Position numbers and translations under genes: made by a program. A DNA stretch of 6,925 nt from Fimenecus sp045633505 (lineage in GTDB: Bacteria > Bacillota > Clostridia > Oscillospirales > Acutalibacteraceae): the NCBI GenBank assembly GCA_045633505.1, contig JAZQYK010000069.1, positions 1 to 6,925 on the forward strand, given 5' to 3'. This document shows positions 1 through 6,188 of the stretch, one piece after another (the stretch's first letter is position 1; the number at the start of each line of letters is the position of its first letter). The notes beneath the pieces were generated by a model. That model saw only the letters and a list, made by a program, of their open reading frames with translations, did not search any database and was not told where the DNA came from.

Positions 1-324
1 ATCACAACAACTGCTGTTATTGCAATGCTCATTTCATTCATCTCACCTTTCGTTGCTTTCCTTGATTCAATTCCGGGCTGTGTAATGGGCGGTGTTTGCA
101 TTACTCTTTACGGATTTATCGCAGTTAGCGGTCTTAAAATGTTTCAAAAGGTTGACCTTGAAGACAATGCTAACCTTTTCACAACGTCTGTAATTCTTAT
201 TACAGGTATCGGCGGTATGGCAATGGCTATCGGCAAGGTTACAATTACTGCAATCGCTTGTGCTCTTATTCTTGGCATTATCACAAATATCGTTCTTTCA
301 AAGAAAAAGGACAAAGCTGAATAA
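1..324 (+). CDS. uraA: Uracil/xanthine permease (NCS2 family), C-terminal part
   Basis: This is the last 107 residues of a nucleobase:cation symporter of the NCS2 (UraA/PyrP/XanP) family, an inner-membrane protein that imports uracil or a related base with protons. The reading frame is open from base 1, so the gene starts outside the window and the ATG at 25 is internal. The visible part has the family's characteristic late segment SIPGCVMGGV (about residues 23-32), followed by LYGFIAVSGLKM, a DLEDNANL stretch matching the usual D-x(4)-NL region, then a last hydrophobic helix and a short basic tail ending KKKDKAE. Family proteins are about 400-430 residues, so roughly three quarters is missing. 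Whether uracil or xanthine is the substrate cannot be decided from this part; uracil is the more common assignment. It is followed directly by a terminator, so it is the last gene of its transcript and not linked to the next operon. Confidence 0.9.
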   Translation: MTTTAVIAMLISFISPFVAFLDSIPGCVMGGVCITLYGFIAVSGLKMFQKVDLEDNANLFTTSVILITGIGGMAMAIGKVTITAIACALILGIITNIVLSKKKDKAE

Positions 325-343
325 TCGGTAATAAATAGTTTTT

Positions 344-374
344 CCCCGTAGTTAATTACTGCGGGGATTTTTTT
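344..374 (+). terminator. Intrinsic terminator after the permease
   Basis: A 9-bp stem, CCCCGTAGT (344-352) pairing with ACTGCGGGG (358-366) with one T-G wobble, has a 5-base loop. One A and seven Ts (368-374) follow. It starts 19 bases after the permease stop codon and ends just before the next promoter. Confidence 0.93.
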
Positions 375-382
375 GCGTTTGA

Positions 383-411
383 TTGACATTATAATTGTTT
401 TTTATTATAAT
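383..411 (+). promoter_or_regulatory. Sigma-A promoter of the nucleotidyltransferase/peptidase operon
   Basis: TTGACA at 383-388 and TATAAT at 406-411 are both perfect consensus hexamers with an ideal 17-base spacer. Transcription should begin near 418, giving a leader of about 24 bases. A strong ribosome site, AAAGGAG (428-434), sits 7 bases before the ATG at 442. The leader is too short for a riboswitch or attenuator, and no operator-like inverted repeat stands out. The sequence therefore suggests strong, largely constitutive expression. Confidence 0.9.
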
Positions 412-441
412 ATAATTTAGATTTCAGAAAGGAGTGGCGGT

Positions 442-1677
442 ATGAGTTTATCACTTGAAAACCGAGTTTTGCTTTCTCTCGTTGCAGAGACCTCTTTCGG
501 CAAAAGCATTGATTTTTTGCAGGATAACGAGCAATTAACTGACGTGAATTGGGCTGACGTTTATAAAGAAAGTGTAAAACAAACTGTCGTGCTTTTTACC
601 TCAGCGTCAATTTCAGCTTATGCTTCAGTCATTCCTAAAGAGATTTTCGGAAAATGGTTGGCTAACAGCAGTAAAGCGATTGCGAATAATATGTCCGTAA
701 TGAATTACCAAAGTGAATTAGCCGCTTTTTTAGAGAAAAACGATTACAAATATATAATTCTTAAAGGTCTTGCATCTTCATCATATTATGAAAATCCTGA
801 TATGAGAATGTTAGGTGACGTTGACTTTTTAATTGAAAATGAAAAGTCGGACGAGATTGCAAATGCTATTCAAAACTGCTTGGGTTATTCAGTTTATGGA
901 ATGGAAACTCACGAACGTCACTTAACAATGACAAGAAACAGAGACGCCATTGAAATGCATTATGAAATCCCAGGTATTCCCAACGGTGAAAACGGCGAAT
1001 TCGTTAGAAATTATATTAAAAACATTCTTGAAGACACAGTCAGTACAACAATTGACGGAAATGAATTTTCAGCCCCGTCCCCTCTTTTTCACGGAATTAT
1101 TATTCTTCTTCACATGCTTCATCATATGTCATCGGAGGGGCTTGGACTTCGTCATTTGTGTGACTGGGGTGCATTTGTCAACAAAACGGCAAGTATGGAC
1201 TTCTGGGAAACTGATTTTCTTCCATTTTTAGAAAAAATCGGTCTTTTGAAATATGCAAGTGTTATGTCAACTGTATGTAAAGATTTTATGGGCATTGATA
1301 TGCCTGAACGTTTACCGATTGCCGACCATAATATTTGCGAAGAAATGATGAACGACATTTTGCAAAGCGGTAACTTCGGCAATAAAGACGAGCAATATCA
1401 TCAAAGCGGTTGGATTGTTTCTGAAAACGGTAAGGACGGCGTAAAAAAGTCCACGTTTTCCGTTATTTGGGGCAGACTTGACTCCGCCGTTAAATTGCAT
1501 TGGCCTTGGCTTAAAAAGTGGAAAATTCTTTTACCGTTTGCCTACGTTCTTTTCACAATCCGTTATTATTTAAAAGTAATTCGCGGTGAGCGACCGTCCT
1601 TGACTTCTCTTATGCCTGAAGCAAATCGTCGCAAAGAATTATATAAAAAACTTGAAATTTATGAGGATGAAAAATGA
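442..1677 (+). CDS. Nucleotidyltransferase-like protein, NTP_transf_5 family
   Basis: A 411-residue protein matching the uncharacterised NTP_transf_5 (PF14907) family. Family hallmarks are visible in order: LKGLASSSYY (108-117), then R122 and GDVDFLIE (125-132) with the acidic pair D126/D128 expected to bind metal and nucleotide; EMHYEI (171-176), matching the usual E-x-H-W/Y segment; a histidine-rich helix with H224, H227 and H228; and GLGLRHLCDW (233-242), corresponding to the family's R-x-L-x-D helix. The C-terminus has a hydrophobic stretch (about 360-378) flanked by lysines and arginines, which may associate with the membrane. No signal peptide is seen. The reaction and substrate are unknown. 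Relatives occur beside RiPP (lasso and PqqD-linked) genes and in polysaccharide loci, but neither role can be assigned here. The ATG at 442 has a good ribosome site 7 bases upstream. The gene overlaps the next one by four bases (ATGA), so the two are translationally coupled. Confidence 0.82.
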   Translation: MSLSLENRVLLSLVAETSFGKSIDFLQDNEQLTDVNWADVYKESVKQTVVLFTSASISAYASVIPKEIFGKWLANSSKAIANNMSVMNYQSELAAFLEKNDYKYIILKGLASSSYYENPDMRMLGDVDFLIENEKSDEIANAIQNCLGYSVYGMETHERHLTMTRNRDAIEMHYEIPGIPNGENGEFVRNYIKNILEDTVSTTIDGNEFSAPSPLFHGIIILLHMLHHMSSEGLGLRHLCDWGAFVNKTASMDFWETDFLPFLEKIGLLKYASVMSTVCKDFMGIDMPERLPIADHNICEEMMNDILQSGNFGNKDEQYHQSGWIVSENGKDGVKKSTFSVIWGRLDSAVKLHWPWLKKWKILLPFAYVLFTIRYYLKVIRGERPSLTSLMPEANRRKELYKKLEIYEDEK

Positions 1678-2147
1678 GTGATAATATAAAAAAAGTTTCT
1701 CTCAGAGACCTTGAGCCTGTAATAAGAGAAAAGTTATCTTCAGGTGGTACAGTACAAATTCCCATTACGGGGACAAGTATGCTACCCTTATTGGTACAAG
1801 GCAGAGATTCGGTCATTCTTTCCCCTGCCACTCAATTAAAGGTCAACGACATAATCTTTTATAAAAGAGATGACGGGCACTTTGTACTTCATCGCATAAT
1901 CGGTAATGACGGCAAAGGCTATATTCTCTGTGGTGATAACCAGTGGGTTAAAGAATACGGAATAACCGACCGACATATCATCGGCGTTGTTACAGAAATA
2001 ATCCGTGACGGTGTTAATATAAAGACAGATGATAAAGAATATATTAAATATTGCAATCGCCTGTCAAAGACAATGGCTTTTCGTAAACCGTTGGTGCTGA
2101 CGATGAGCAAAATAAGAGCTATAAAAAGAAAAATGAGCAGTAGATAA
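1674..2147 (+). CDS. Small soluble S24/S26 (signal-peptidase-like) protein, Ser-His type
   Basis: A 157-residue protein of the S24/S26 peptidase fold. ITGTSMLPLL (31-40) places the nucleophile at Ser35. NDIIFYKR (58-65) is the usual D-I-V-x-F strand. LHRIIG (72-77) puts His73 where bacterial type I signal peptidases have the general-base lysine. CGDNQ (86-90) and D99 before HIIG match the last box. The Ser/His/Asp pattern is that of SipW, archaeal and ER signal peptidases, not LepB. Unlike SipW there is no N-terminal membrane anchor: the first 28 residues are charged and the Ser motif follows immediately. It should therefore be cytosolic, unless the basic C-terminus (about 134-157) binds membrane. 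The substrate is unknown, and a non-proteolytic role is possible. The ATG overlaps the previous stop (ATGA), and GAGGA at 1663-1667 lies 6 bases upstream. Its stop codon lies in the loop of the terminator. The tight coupling suggests that it acts with the nucleotidyltransferase-like protein. Confidence 0.8.
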   Translation: MSDNIKKVSLRDLEPVIREKLSSGGTVQIPITGTSMLPLLVQGRDSVILSPATQLKVNDIIFYKRDDGHFVLHRIIGNDGKGYILCGDNQWVKEYGITDRHIIGVVTEIIRDGVNIKTDDKEYIKYCNRLSKTMAFRKPLVLTMSKIRAIKRKMSSR

Positions 2148-2164
2148 ATCTACTGCTCTTTTTT
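2135..2164. terminator. Probable bidirectional terminator between convergent genes
   Basis: A perfect 10-bp stem, GAGCAGTAGA (2135-2144) pairing with TCTACTGCTC (2149-2158), has the 4-base loop TAAA. On the + strand six Ts follow (2159-2164). On the - strand the stem is followed by ATTTTTCTTTTT, so it should also stop transcripts coming from capG, whose stop codon is 23 bases away. The left arm encodes the last residues of the peptidase gene and the loop contains its TAA stop (2145-2147). Confidence 0.9.
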
Positions 2165-2187
2165 GTTCTGCACTTAGTGAAACAGTT

Positions 2188-3366
2188 TTAATATTTTCTC
2201 CAAACCATTTTGTCAACTACACCAGTATATGACTGAATAAGTTTAATCACCTTCGTTGATACGTTTTCATCAATATAATCAGGAACAGGAATTCCGTTTT
2301 CTTCATTGAGATTTAACTCAACTGCTGTATCGATTGCCTGAAGAAGTGATTTTTCATCGATGCCTGCAAGTACAAAACAAGCCTTGTCAAGTGCTTCAGG
2401 TCTTTCAGTTGACGTGCGAATACAAACTGCTGGGAAAGGATGTCCAACAGAGGTGAAGAATGAGCTTTCTTCAGGAAGTGTACCGCTGTCTGAAACTACT
2501 GCAAAAGCATTCATCTGTAAGCAATTGTAATCGTGGAAACCAAGTGGCTCGTGCATAACAACACGGCTGTCAAGTTTAAATCCTGTTGATTCAAGTCTCT
2601 TTTTACTTCTTGGATGGCAAGAATAAAGAATTGGCATATCATACTTTTCAGCAGTTTTGTTAATAGCATTGAAAAGTGACAAGAAATTCTTTTCTGTATC
2701 AATGTTTTCTTCACGGTGAGCAGAAAGAAGGATATATTTACCCTTTTCAAGACCGAGTTTTGAATGAATATCACTTGCCATAATTTTATCAAGATTATTA
2801 TGAAGCACTTCAGCCATTGGTGAGCCTGTTACATATACTCTTTCCTTTGGAAGTCCACATTCGTGAAGATATTTTCTTGCGTGTTCGGAATAAGCCAAGT
2901 TAACGTCGGAAATAATGTCAACAATTCTTCTGTTTGTTTCTTCAGGGAGACATTCATCCTTGCAACGATTACCTGCTTCCATATGGAAAATCGGAATATG
3001 AAGTCTTTTTGCAGGAATTGCTGAAAGGCAAGAGTTTGTATCACCTAAAATCAACAAAGCATCAGGCTTAATTTCAGCCATAAGTTTATATGAGCAATTG
3101 ATAATATTACCAACCGTTGCGCCGAGGTCGTCACCAACCGCGTCCATATAAACCTCAGGGTCAGAAAGCTCCAAATCCTTAAAGAACACCTGATTTAAGT
3201 TATAATCATAGTTCTGACCTGTGTGTGCAAGAATACAGTCAAAATACTTTCTGCACTTATTGATAACTGCCGCAAGTCTTATAATCTCAGGTCTTGTACC
3301 TACAATTATAAGAAGTTTGAGTCTGCCGTCGTTTTTAAAACTTACATCACTGTAATCAAGTTTCAT
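2188..3366 (-). CDS. capG: UDP-N-acetylglucosamine 2-epimerase family, CapG/WecB type
   Basis: A 392-residue non-hydrolysing UDP-HexNAc 2-epimerase, close to the usual 375-390. Seen in order: VGTRPEIIR (22-30), the N-terminal UDP-binding loop; ILGDTNS (106-112); HMEAGNR (128-134); PEETNRRIVD (141-150); LSAHREENI (214-222); CHPR (250-253); and SDSGTLPEESSF (292-303). These carry the D, E, E and H residues known to matter in E. coli WecB. With capE and capF alongside, the likely reaction is the last step to UDP-L-FucNAc: C2 epimerisation of UDP-N-acetyl-6-deoxy-L-talosamine, as in S. aureus CapG and P. aeruginosa WbjD. A ManNAc-forming WecB/MnaA role is the alternative, less likely given the context. 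AGGAG (3375-3379) lies 8 bases before the ATG. It is the last gene of the leftward cluster and ends at the shared terminator. A 111-base AT-rich gap and a broken acyltransferase separate it from capF, although capE, capF and capG are contiguous in S. aureus. Confidence 0.92.
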   Translation of the reverse strand: MKLDYSDVSFKNDGRLKLLIIVGTRPEIIRLAAVINKCRKYFDCILAHTGQNYDYNLNQVFFKDLELSDPEVYMDAVGDDLGATVGNIINCSYKLMAEIKPDALLILGDTNSCLSAIPAKRLHIPIFHMEAGNRCKDECLPEETNRRIVDIISDVNLAYSEHARKYLHECGLPKERVYVTGSPMAEVLHNNLDKIMASDIHSKLGLEKGKYILLSAHREENIDTEKNFLSLFNAINKTAEKYDMPILYSCHPRSKKRLESTGFKLDSRVVMHEPLGFHDYNCLQMNAFAVVSDSGTLPEESSFFTSVGHPFPAVCIRTSTERPEALDKACFVLAGIDEKSLLQAIDTAVELNLNEENGIPVPDYIDENVSTKVIKLIQSYTGVVDKMVWRKY

Positions 3367-3477
3367 TTTTATTACTCCTTATAGATAATACTCCACTATT
3401 GCAAACCATATTAGATAATTCTATAAAACATCTTTTATTTTATAAACTGTTCTCACCATAATATAGAGATATAAATA
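3367..3477 (-). other. AT-rich spacer upstream of capG
   Basis: A 111-base gap between the acyltransferase remnant and capG. It holds the capG ribosome site (AGGAG, 3375-3379) and no convincing sigma-A promoter: TATTAT-like -10 candidates have no -35 at 16-18 bases. No terminator hairpin is visible, so capG is probably read from upstream. Two copies of TAGATAAT (3382-3389 and 3412-3419) lie 30 bases apart, which is probably chance in such AT-rich DNA. Confidence 0.5.
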
Positions 3478-3927
3478 TCACTTGCATTTTTTATTTATTA
3501 ACTGCACTAAAGGATGAATTATGATAGCAACACCCAACGTGCACAAAAAACACATTGTGCAATATAACACTGTGTTTTCTATAACCAACATTTCATCAAA
3601 CAAAGAGATAAACAAGCCCTGTAAAATATACATTTCAAAAAAATACTTTCCGAAAAATCTTATAGGTTTAATGTCAATCTTTATTTTCATAAGAATCAAA
3701 AGTATAAGAGCAACGAAAGCAATTGCAGAAATAAATTTAATGCTTATTCTTATATAACTAGAAAAGATTCTCGCATTTCCTAAAATATATGTAATTATGA
3801 ACAACGCCGTTGTAATAATAAAGCACAAGAAATACTTTTTACCACTGCAAAGCCTATCTATTTTTTGTTTGTCTTTTGCCCAAATCACTCCTAACAAGAA
3901 TGCGCCACTGCATTCATACCACCTCAA
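3478..3927 (-). pseudogene. Truncated acyltransferase-3 (O-acetyltransferase-like) remnant
   Basis: The open frame codes for up to 149 residues resembling only the C-terminal part of an acyltransferase-3 (PF01757, OafA-like) integral membrane protein, normally about 330-380 residues and ten helices. RWYECSGAFLLGVIWAKDKQ (2-21) fits the family's W-Y-x(4)-F-x-x-G segment followed by a charged loop. Hydrophobic helices follow at about 32-50, 61-80, 96-110 and 119-140, and FFGKYFFEMYILQGLF (91-106) matches the late G-K-x-S-x-E-I-Y-L-x-H/Q helix. The N-terminal half, with the catalytic histidine region, is absent, so it is unlikely to acylate anything. The only start near the homology is TTG at 3927, which overlaps capF by 14 bases and has no ribosome site; internal GTG and ATG codons are no better placed. 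A hand count gives 120 G+C in 420 bases (3481-3900, about 29%), against about 41% in 120 bases of capE. An intact parent probably O-acetylated the surface glycan. Confidence 0.7.
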
Positions 3928-5062
3928 AAAACGTGTCCGGTTTGTTAGGGTTAAACGCTTCGTTTGCCCACATTACTGTCACCAAATTTTCAGTATCGGA
4001 AAGGTTGATAATATTGTGTGTATAGCCAGGCAACATATGTACTGCCTGAATTTTATCGCCGGATACTTCAAAATTAAGCACTTCATCCGTACCGATTTTT
4101 CTTTGCTGAATAAGGCCTTTTCCCGAAACTACTATAAAGAATTCCCATTTAGTGTGGTGCCAATGCTGACCCTTCGTAATTCCCGGCTTTGAAATATTCA
4201 CCGAAAACTGACCGCATTTTTCTGTTTTGAGAAGTTCTGTAAACGAGCCTCTGTCATCACAATTCATTTTCAGGTCAAAAATCGCCTTTTCTTTTGGTAA
4301 ATATGAAAGAAATGTGGAATATAATTTTTTACTAAAACTATTGTCAGGTATTTCCGGCATCACTAATGATTGAGGTTGATTTTTAAACATATATAGCAAA
4401 TTAACAATTTCGCCCAACGTGATTTTATGTTCAACGGGAATCGTGCAAAAATCACCGTCTTTTGTTTCGTCACCACAAAGAGCGTTGATTAACTCCTCAA
4501 CCACGTCGTCAATATACACAAGTGTCATCTGATAACTTCTGTCATTTACCGTAATTGGCAAATCATTGGCAATATTGTTACAGAATGTTGCCACAGCACT
4601 GTTGTAATTGGGTCTGCACCATTTACCAAAAACATTGGTAAAACGGTAAACCAACACTCTGGCACCCGTTTCCTTTGAATAATTAAAGAACAGGTCCTCC
4701 CCTGCTTTTTTACTTTGACCGTAAGGGTTATCCAAAGCAGCCTGAGTTGATGAAGAAAGCATTACAGGGCAAGTGTTATTATATTTTTTTAGAGTATCAA
4801 GAAGCGTTGAGGCAAATCCGAAATTCCCCTCCATAAACTCCTCCGTATTCTGCGGTCTGTTTACACCTGCAAGGTTGAAAACGAAATCACAGTCTTTGCA
4901 ATATTCATCCAGAAGTGTTTTATCTGTATCAACATCAAATTCGCAAATAGTAAGGTCCTGAGGCAACTTTGTCGTTTTATTTTTTCCCTCTTTAACCGTG
5001 TTAAGAGTAGCAACGAGATTTTTACCGACAAAACCTTTTGCTCCTGTAATGAGAATTTTCAT
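3914..5062 (-). CDS. capF: CapF: UDP-sugar reductase with C-terminal cupin epimerase domain
   Basis: A 382-residue two-domain enzyme, close to S. aureus CapF (369). The N-terminal extended SDR domain (about 1-245) has the nucleotide loop GAKGFVG (7-13), NLAGVNRPQ (63-71), SSSTQA (103-108) and the catalytic YGQSK (Y114, K118). The C-terminal cupin (about 260-382) has the metal-site stretch GQHWHHTKWEFF (298-309) and a later PGYTHNI (H349). In the known pathway the cupin epimerises C3 of the CapE product and the SDR domain then reduces C4 with NADPH to give UDP-N-acetyl-6-deoxy-L-talosamine. The ATG follows the capE stop codon by three bases, and GGGAG (5072-5076) inside the capE end is its ribosome site, so the two are one transcript and probably translationally coupled. 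The end, PDTFFEVV, looks like a native CapF C-terminus. Its stop codon (3914-3916) lies inside the start of the acyltransferase remnant. Confidence 0.94.
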   Translation of the reverse strand: MKILITGAKGFVGKNLVATLNTVKEGKNKTTKLPQDLTICEFDVDTDKTLLDEYCKDCDFVFNLAGVNRPQNTEEFMEGNFGFASTLLDTLKKYNNTCPVMLSSSTQAALDNPYGQSKKAGEDLFFNYSKETGARVLVYRFTNVFGKWCRPNYNSAVATFCNNIANDLPITVNDRSYQMTLVYIDDVVEELINALCGDETKDGDFCTIPVEHKITLGEIVNLLYMFKNQPQSLVMPEIPDNSFSKKLYSTFLSYLPKEKAIFDLKMNCDDRGSFTELLKTEKCGQFSVNISKPGITKGQHWHHTKWEFFIVVSGKGLIQQRKIGTDEVLNFEVSGDKIQAVHMLPGYTHNIINLSDTENLVTVMWANEAFNPNKPDTFFEVV

Positions 5063-5065
5063 AAA

Positions 5066-6109
5066 TTATTTCTCCCAATTAGCAAGTTCGTTCTGAATAT
5101 ATTTAAGAGTTAAAAGTTTTTCTTTAACCTGTTCAACTGACATAAGAGTCGTGTTATTAGAGTCAAACTCAGTAAGAGTGTTTCTTTCTTTATCGCCGTC
5201 TTTGAAGTACTTATCATAGTTAAGTCCACGTTTGTCGGCAGGTACACGATAGAAGTCACCCATATCAATTGCATTTGCACATTCTTCATTTGTAAGAAGT
5301 GTTTCATACATCTTCTCACCGTGTCGGATACCGATTACCTGAATATCCGTATCAGGTGCAAAAAGCTCTTTAACAGCCTGTGCAAGCACTTCAATTGTAC
5401 AAGCTGGTGCTTTCTGAACAAGAATGTCTCCGCTTTCACCGTTTTCAAATGCAAAAAGAACAAGGTCAACTGCTTCTTCAAGGCTCATTACAAAACGGGT
5501 CATTGAAGGTTCAGTAATTGTTATTGGCTTACCTGCTCTAATCTGGTCAATCCAAAGAGGAACAACCGAACCGCGTGAGCAAAGCACGTTGCCGTAACGC
5601 GTACAGCAAATCTTTGTCTTTTCAGGGCTGACTGTTCTTGACTTTGCAACAACAACCTTTTCCATCATAGCTTTTGATGTACCCATAGCATTTACCGGGT
5701 ATGCCGCTTTATCAGTTGAAAGGCAGATTACGCACTTAACGCCTGCATCAATTGCCGCTGTAAGCACGTTGTCAGTTCCAAGCACGTTTGTCTTAACTGC
5801 TTCAACAGGGAAAAATTCGCAAGAAGGAACCTGCTTTAATGCTGCTGCGTGGAAAATATAGTCAACACCGTGCATTGCATTTTTAACTGATTGCAAATCA
5901 CGAACATCACCGATATAGAACTTAAGTTTTTCTGCTACTTCAGGAAACATTTGCTGAAACTCATGACGCATATCGTCCTGCTTTTTCTCATCTCTTGAAA
6001 AAACTCGGATTTCACCAATGTCAGTTTCAATGAAACGTCTGAGCACAGTGTTACCAAATGAACCTGTACCACCGGTTATCATAAGTGTTTTGTTTTCAAA
6101 CATACTCAT
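5066..6109 (-). CDS. capE: CapE: UDP-GlcNAc 4,6-dehydratase (5-inverting)
   Basis: A 347-residue extended SDR enzyme that begins UDP-L-FucNAc synthesis by dehydrating UDP-GlcNAc at C4/C6 and inverting C5. Numbered from the ATG at 6109: nucleotide loop GGTGSFG (13-19), FHAAALKQVP (86-95), STDKAAYPVNAMGTSK (131-146) and IRHGEKMYE (261-269). In the last SDR motif Met142 stands where the usual YxxxK tyrosine would be, leaving MxxxK with K146. This is characteristic of CapE/WbjB enzymes and separates them from PseB/FlaA1, so the context and the motif agree. The longer frame starting at a GTG (6118) was rejected because that codon lies inside the GGAG ribosome site. The ATG at 6109 has ideal spacing, and a second ATG at 6103 is possible. 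It is the first gene after its own promoter and is tightly followed by capF. Family enzymes are about 340-345 residues. Confidence 0.95.
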   Translation of the reverse strand: MSMFENKTLMITGGTGSFGNTVLRRFIETDIGEIRVFSRDEKKQDDMRHEFQQMFPEVAEKLKFYIGDVRDLQSVKNAMHGVDYIFHAAALKQVPSCEFFPVEAVKTNVLGTDNVLTAAIDAGVKCVICLSTDKAAYPVNAMGTSKAMMEKVVVAKSRTVSPEKTKICCTRYGNVLCSRGSVVPLWIDQIRAGKPITITEPSMTRFVMSLEEAVDLVLFAFENGESGDILVQKAPACTIEVLAQAVKELFAPDTDIQVIGIRHGEKMYETLLTNEECANAIDMGDFYRVPADKRGLNYDKYFKDGDKERNTLTEFDSNNTTLMSVEQVKEKLLTLKYIQNELANWEK

Positions 6110-6116
6110 TTTTATC

Positions 6117-6121
6117 ACTCC
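6117..6121 (-). promoter_or_regulatory. capE: Ribosome binding site that fixes the capE start
   Basis: GGAGT on the - strand lies 7 bases before the ATG at 6109. It overlaps the upstream in-frame GTG (6116-6118), which therefore cannot be the start. Confidence 0.85.
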
Positions 6122-6126
6122 AAAAA

Positions 6127-6140
6127 ATACAAAATTGTAT
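6127..6140 (-). repeat. AT-rich inverted repeat in the capE leader
   Basis: ATACAA (6127-6132) and TTGTAT (6135-6140) are perfect inverted arms two bases apart. They lie between the predicted transcription start (near 6153) and the capE ribosome site. On the transcript the hairpin would be followed by a run of U. It has only one G-C pair per arm, so as a hairpin it is weak; it could be an operator half-site pair or chance. Confidence 0.35.
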
Positions 6141-6159
6141 TTATTTTTATCAATTTAAT

Positions 6160-6188
6160 ATTATATCATTATTAAACCGTATAGTCAA
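6160..6188 (-). promoter_or_regulatory. Sigma-A promoter for capE-capF(-capG)
   Basis: On the - strand TTGACT (6183-6188) and a perfect TATAAT (6160-6165) are separated by exactly 17 bases. Transcription should start near 6153, giving a leader of about 44 bases. The -35 box overlaps the flippase stop codon (6185-6187), so the sugar-nucleotide genes can be expressed independently of the genes upstream. Confidence 0.85.

Noticed and set aside
325..441. A small precursor-peptide gene between the permease and the nucleotidyltransferase
   Set aside because: The interval is filled by the terminator, the promoter and a short leader. No open frame with a ribosome site exists there.
3382..3419. Two TAGATAAT copies 30 bases apart as an operator for capG
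   Set aside because: The 8-base words are AT-rich in an AT-rich gap and no promoter was found for them to regulate; chance is the simpler explanation.
3478..3927. The 149-codon frame as an intact small membrane-protein gene
   Set aside because: It starts at a TTG without a ribosome site inside capF, and the sequence matches only the C-terminal part of a much larger enzyme family.
3797..4192. A 131-codon + strand open frame opposite capF and the acyltransferase remnant
   Set aside because: It lies antisense to the well-supported capF cupin end, has no ribosome site, and its basic, Phe/His-rich translation resembles no known family.
6110..6118. GTG start at 6118 for a 350-residue CapE
   Set aside because: The GTG overlaps the GGAG ribosome site, while the ATG at 6109 has correct spacing from it and matches the family's start.
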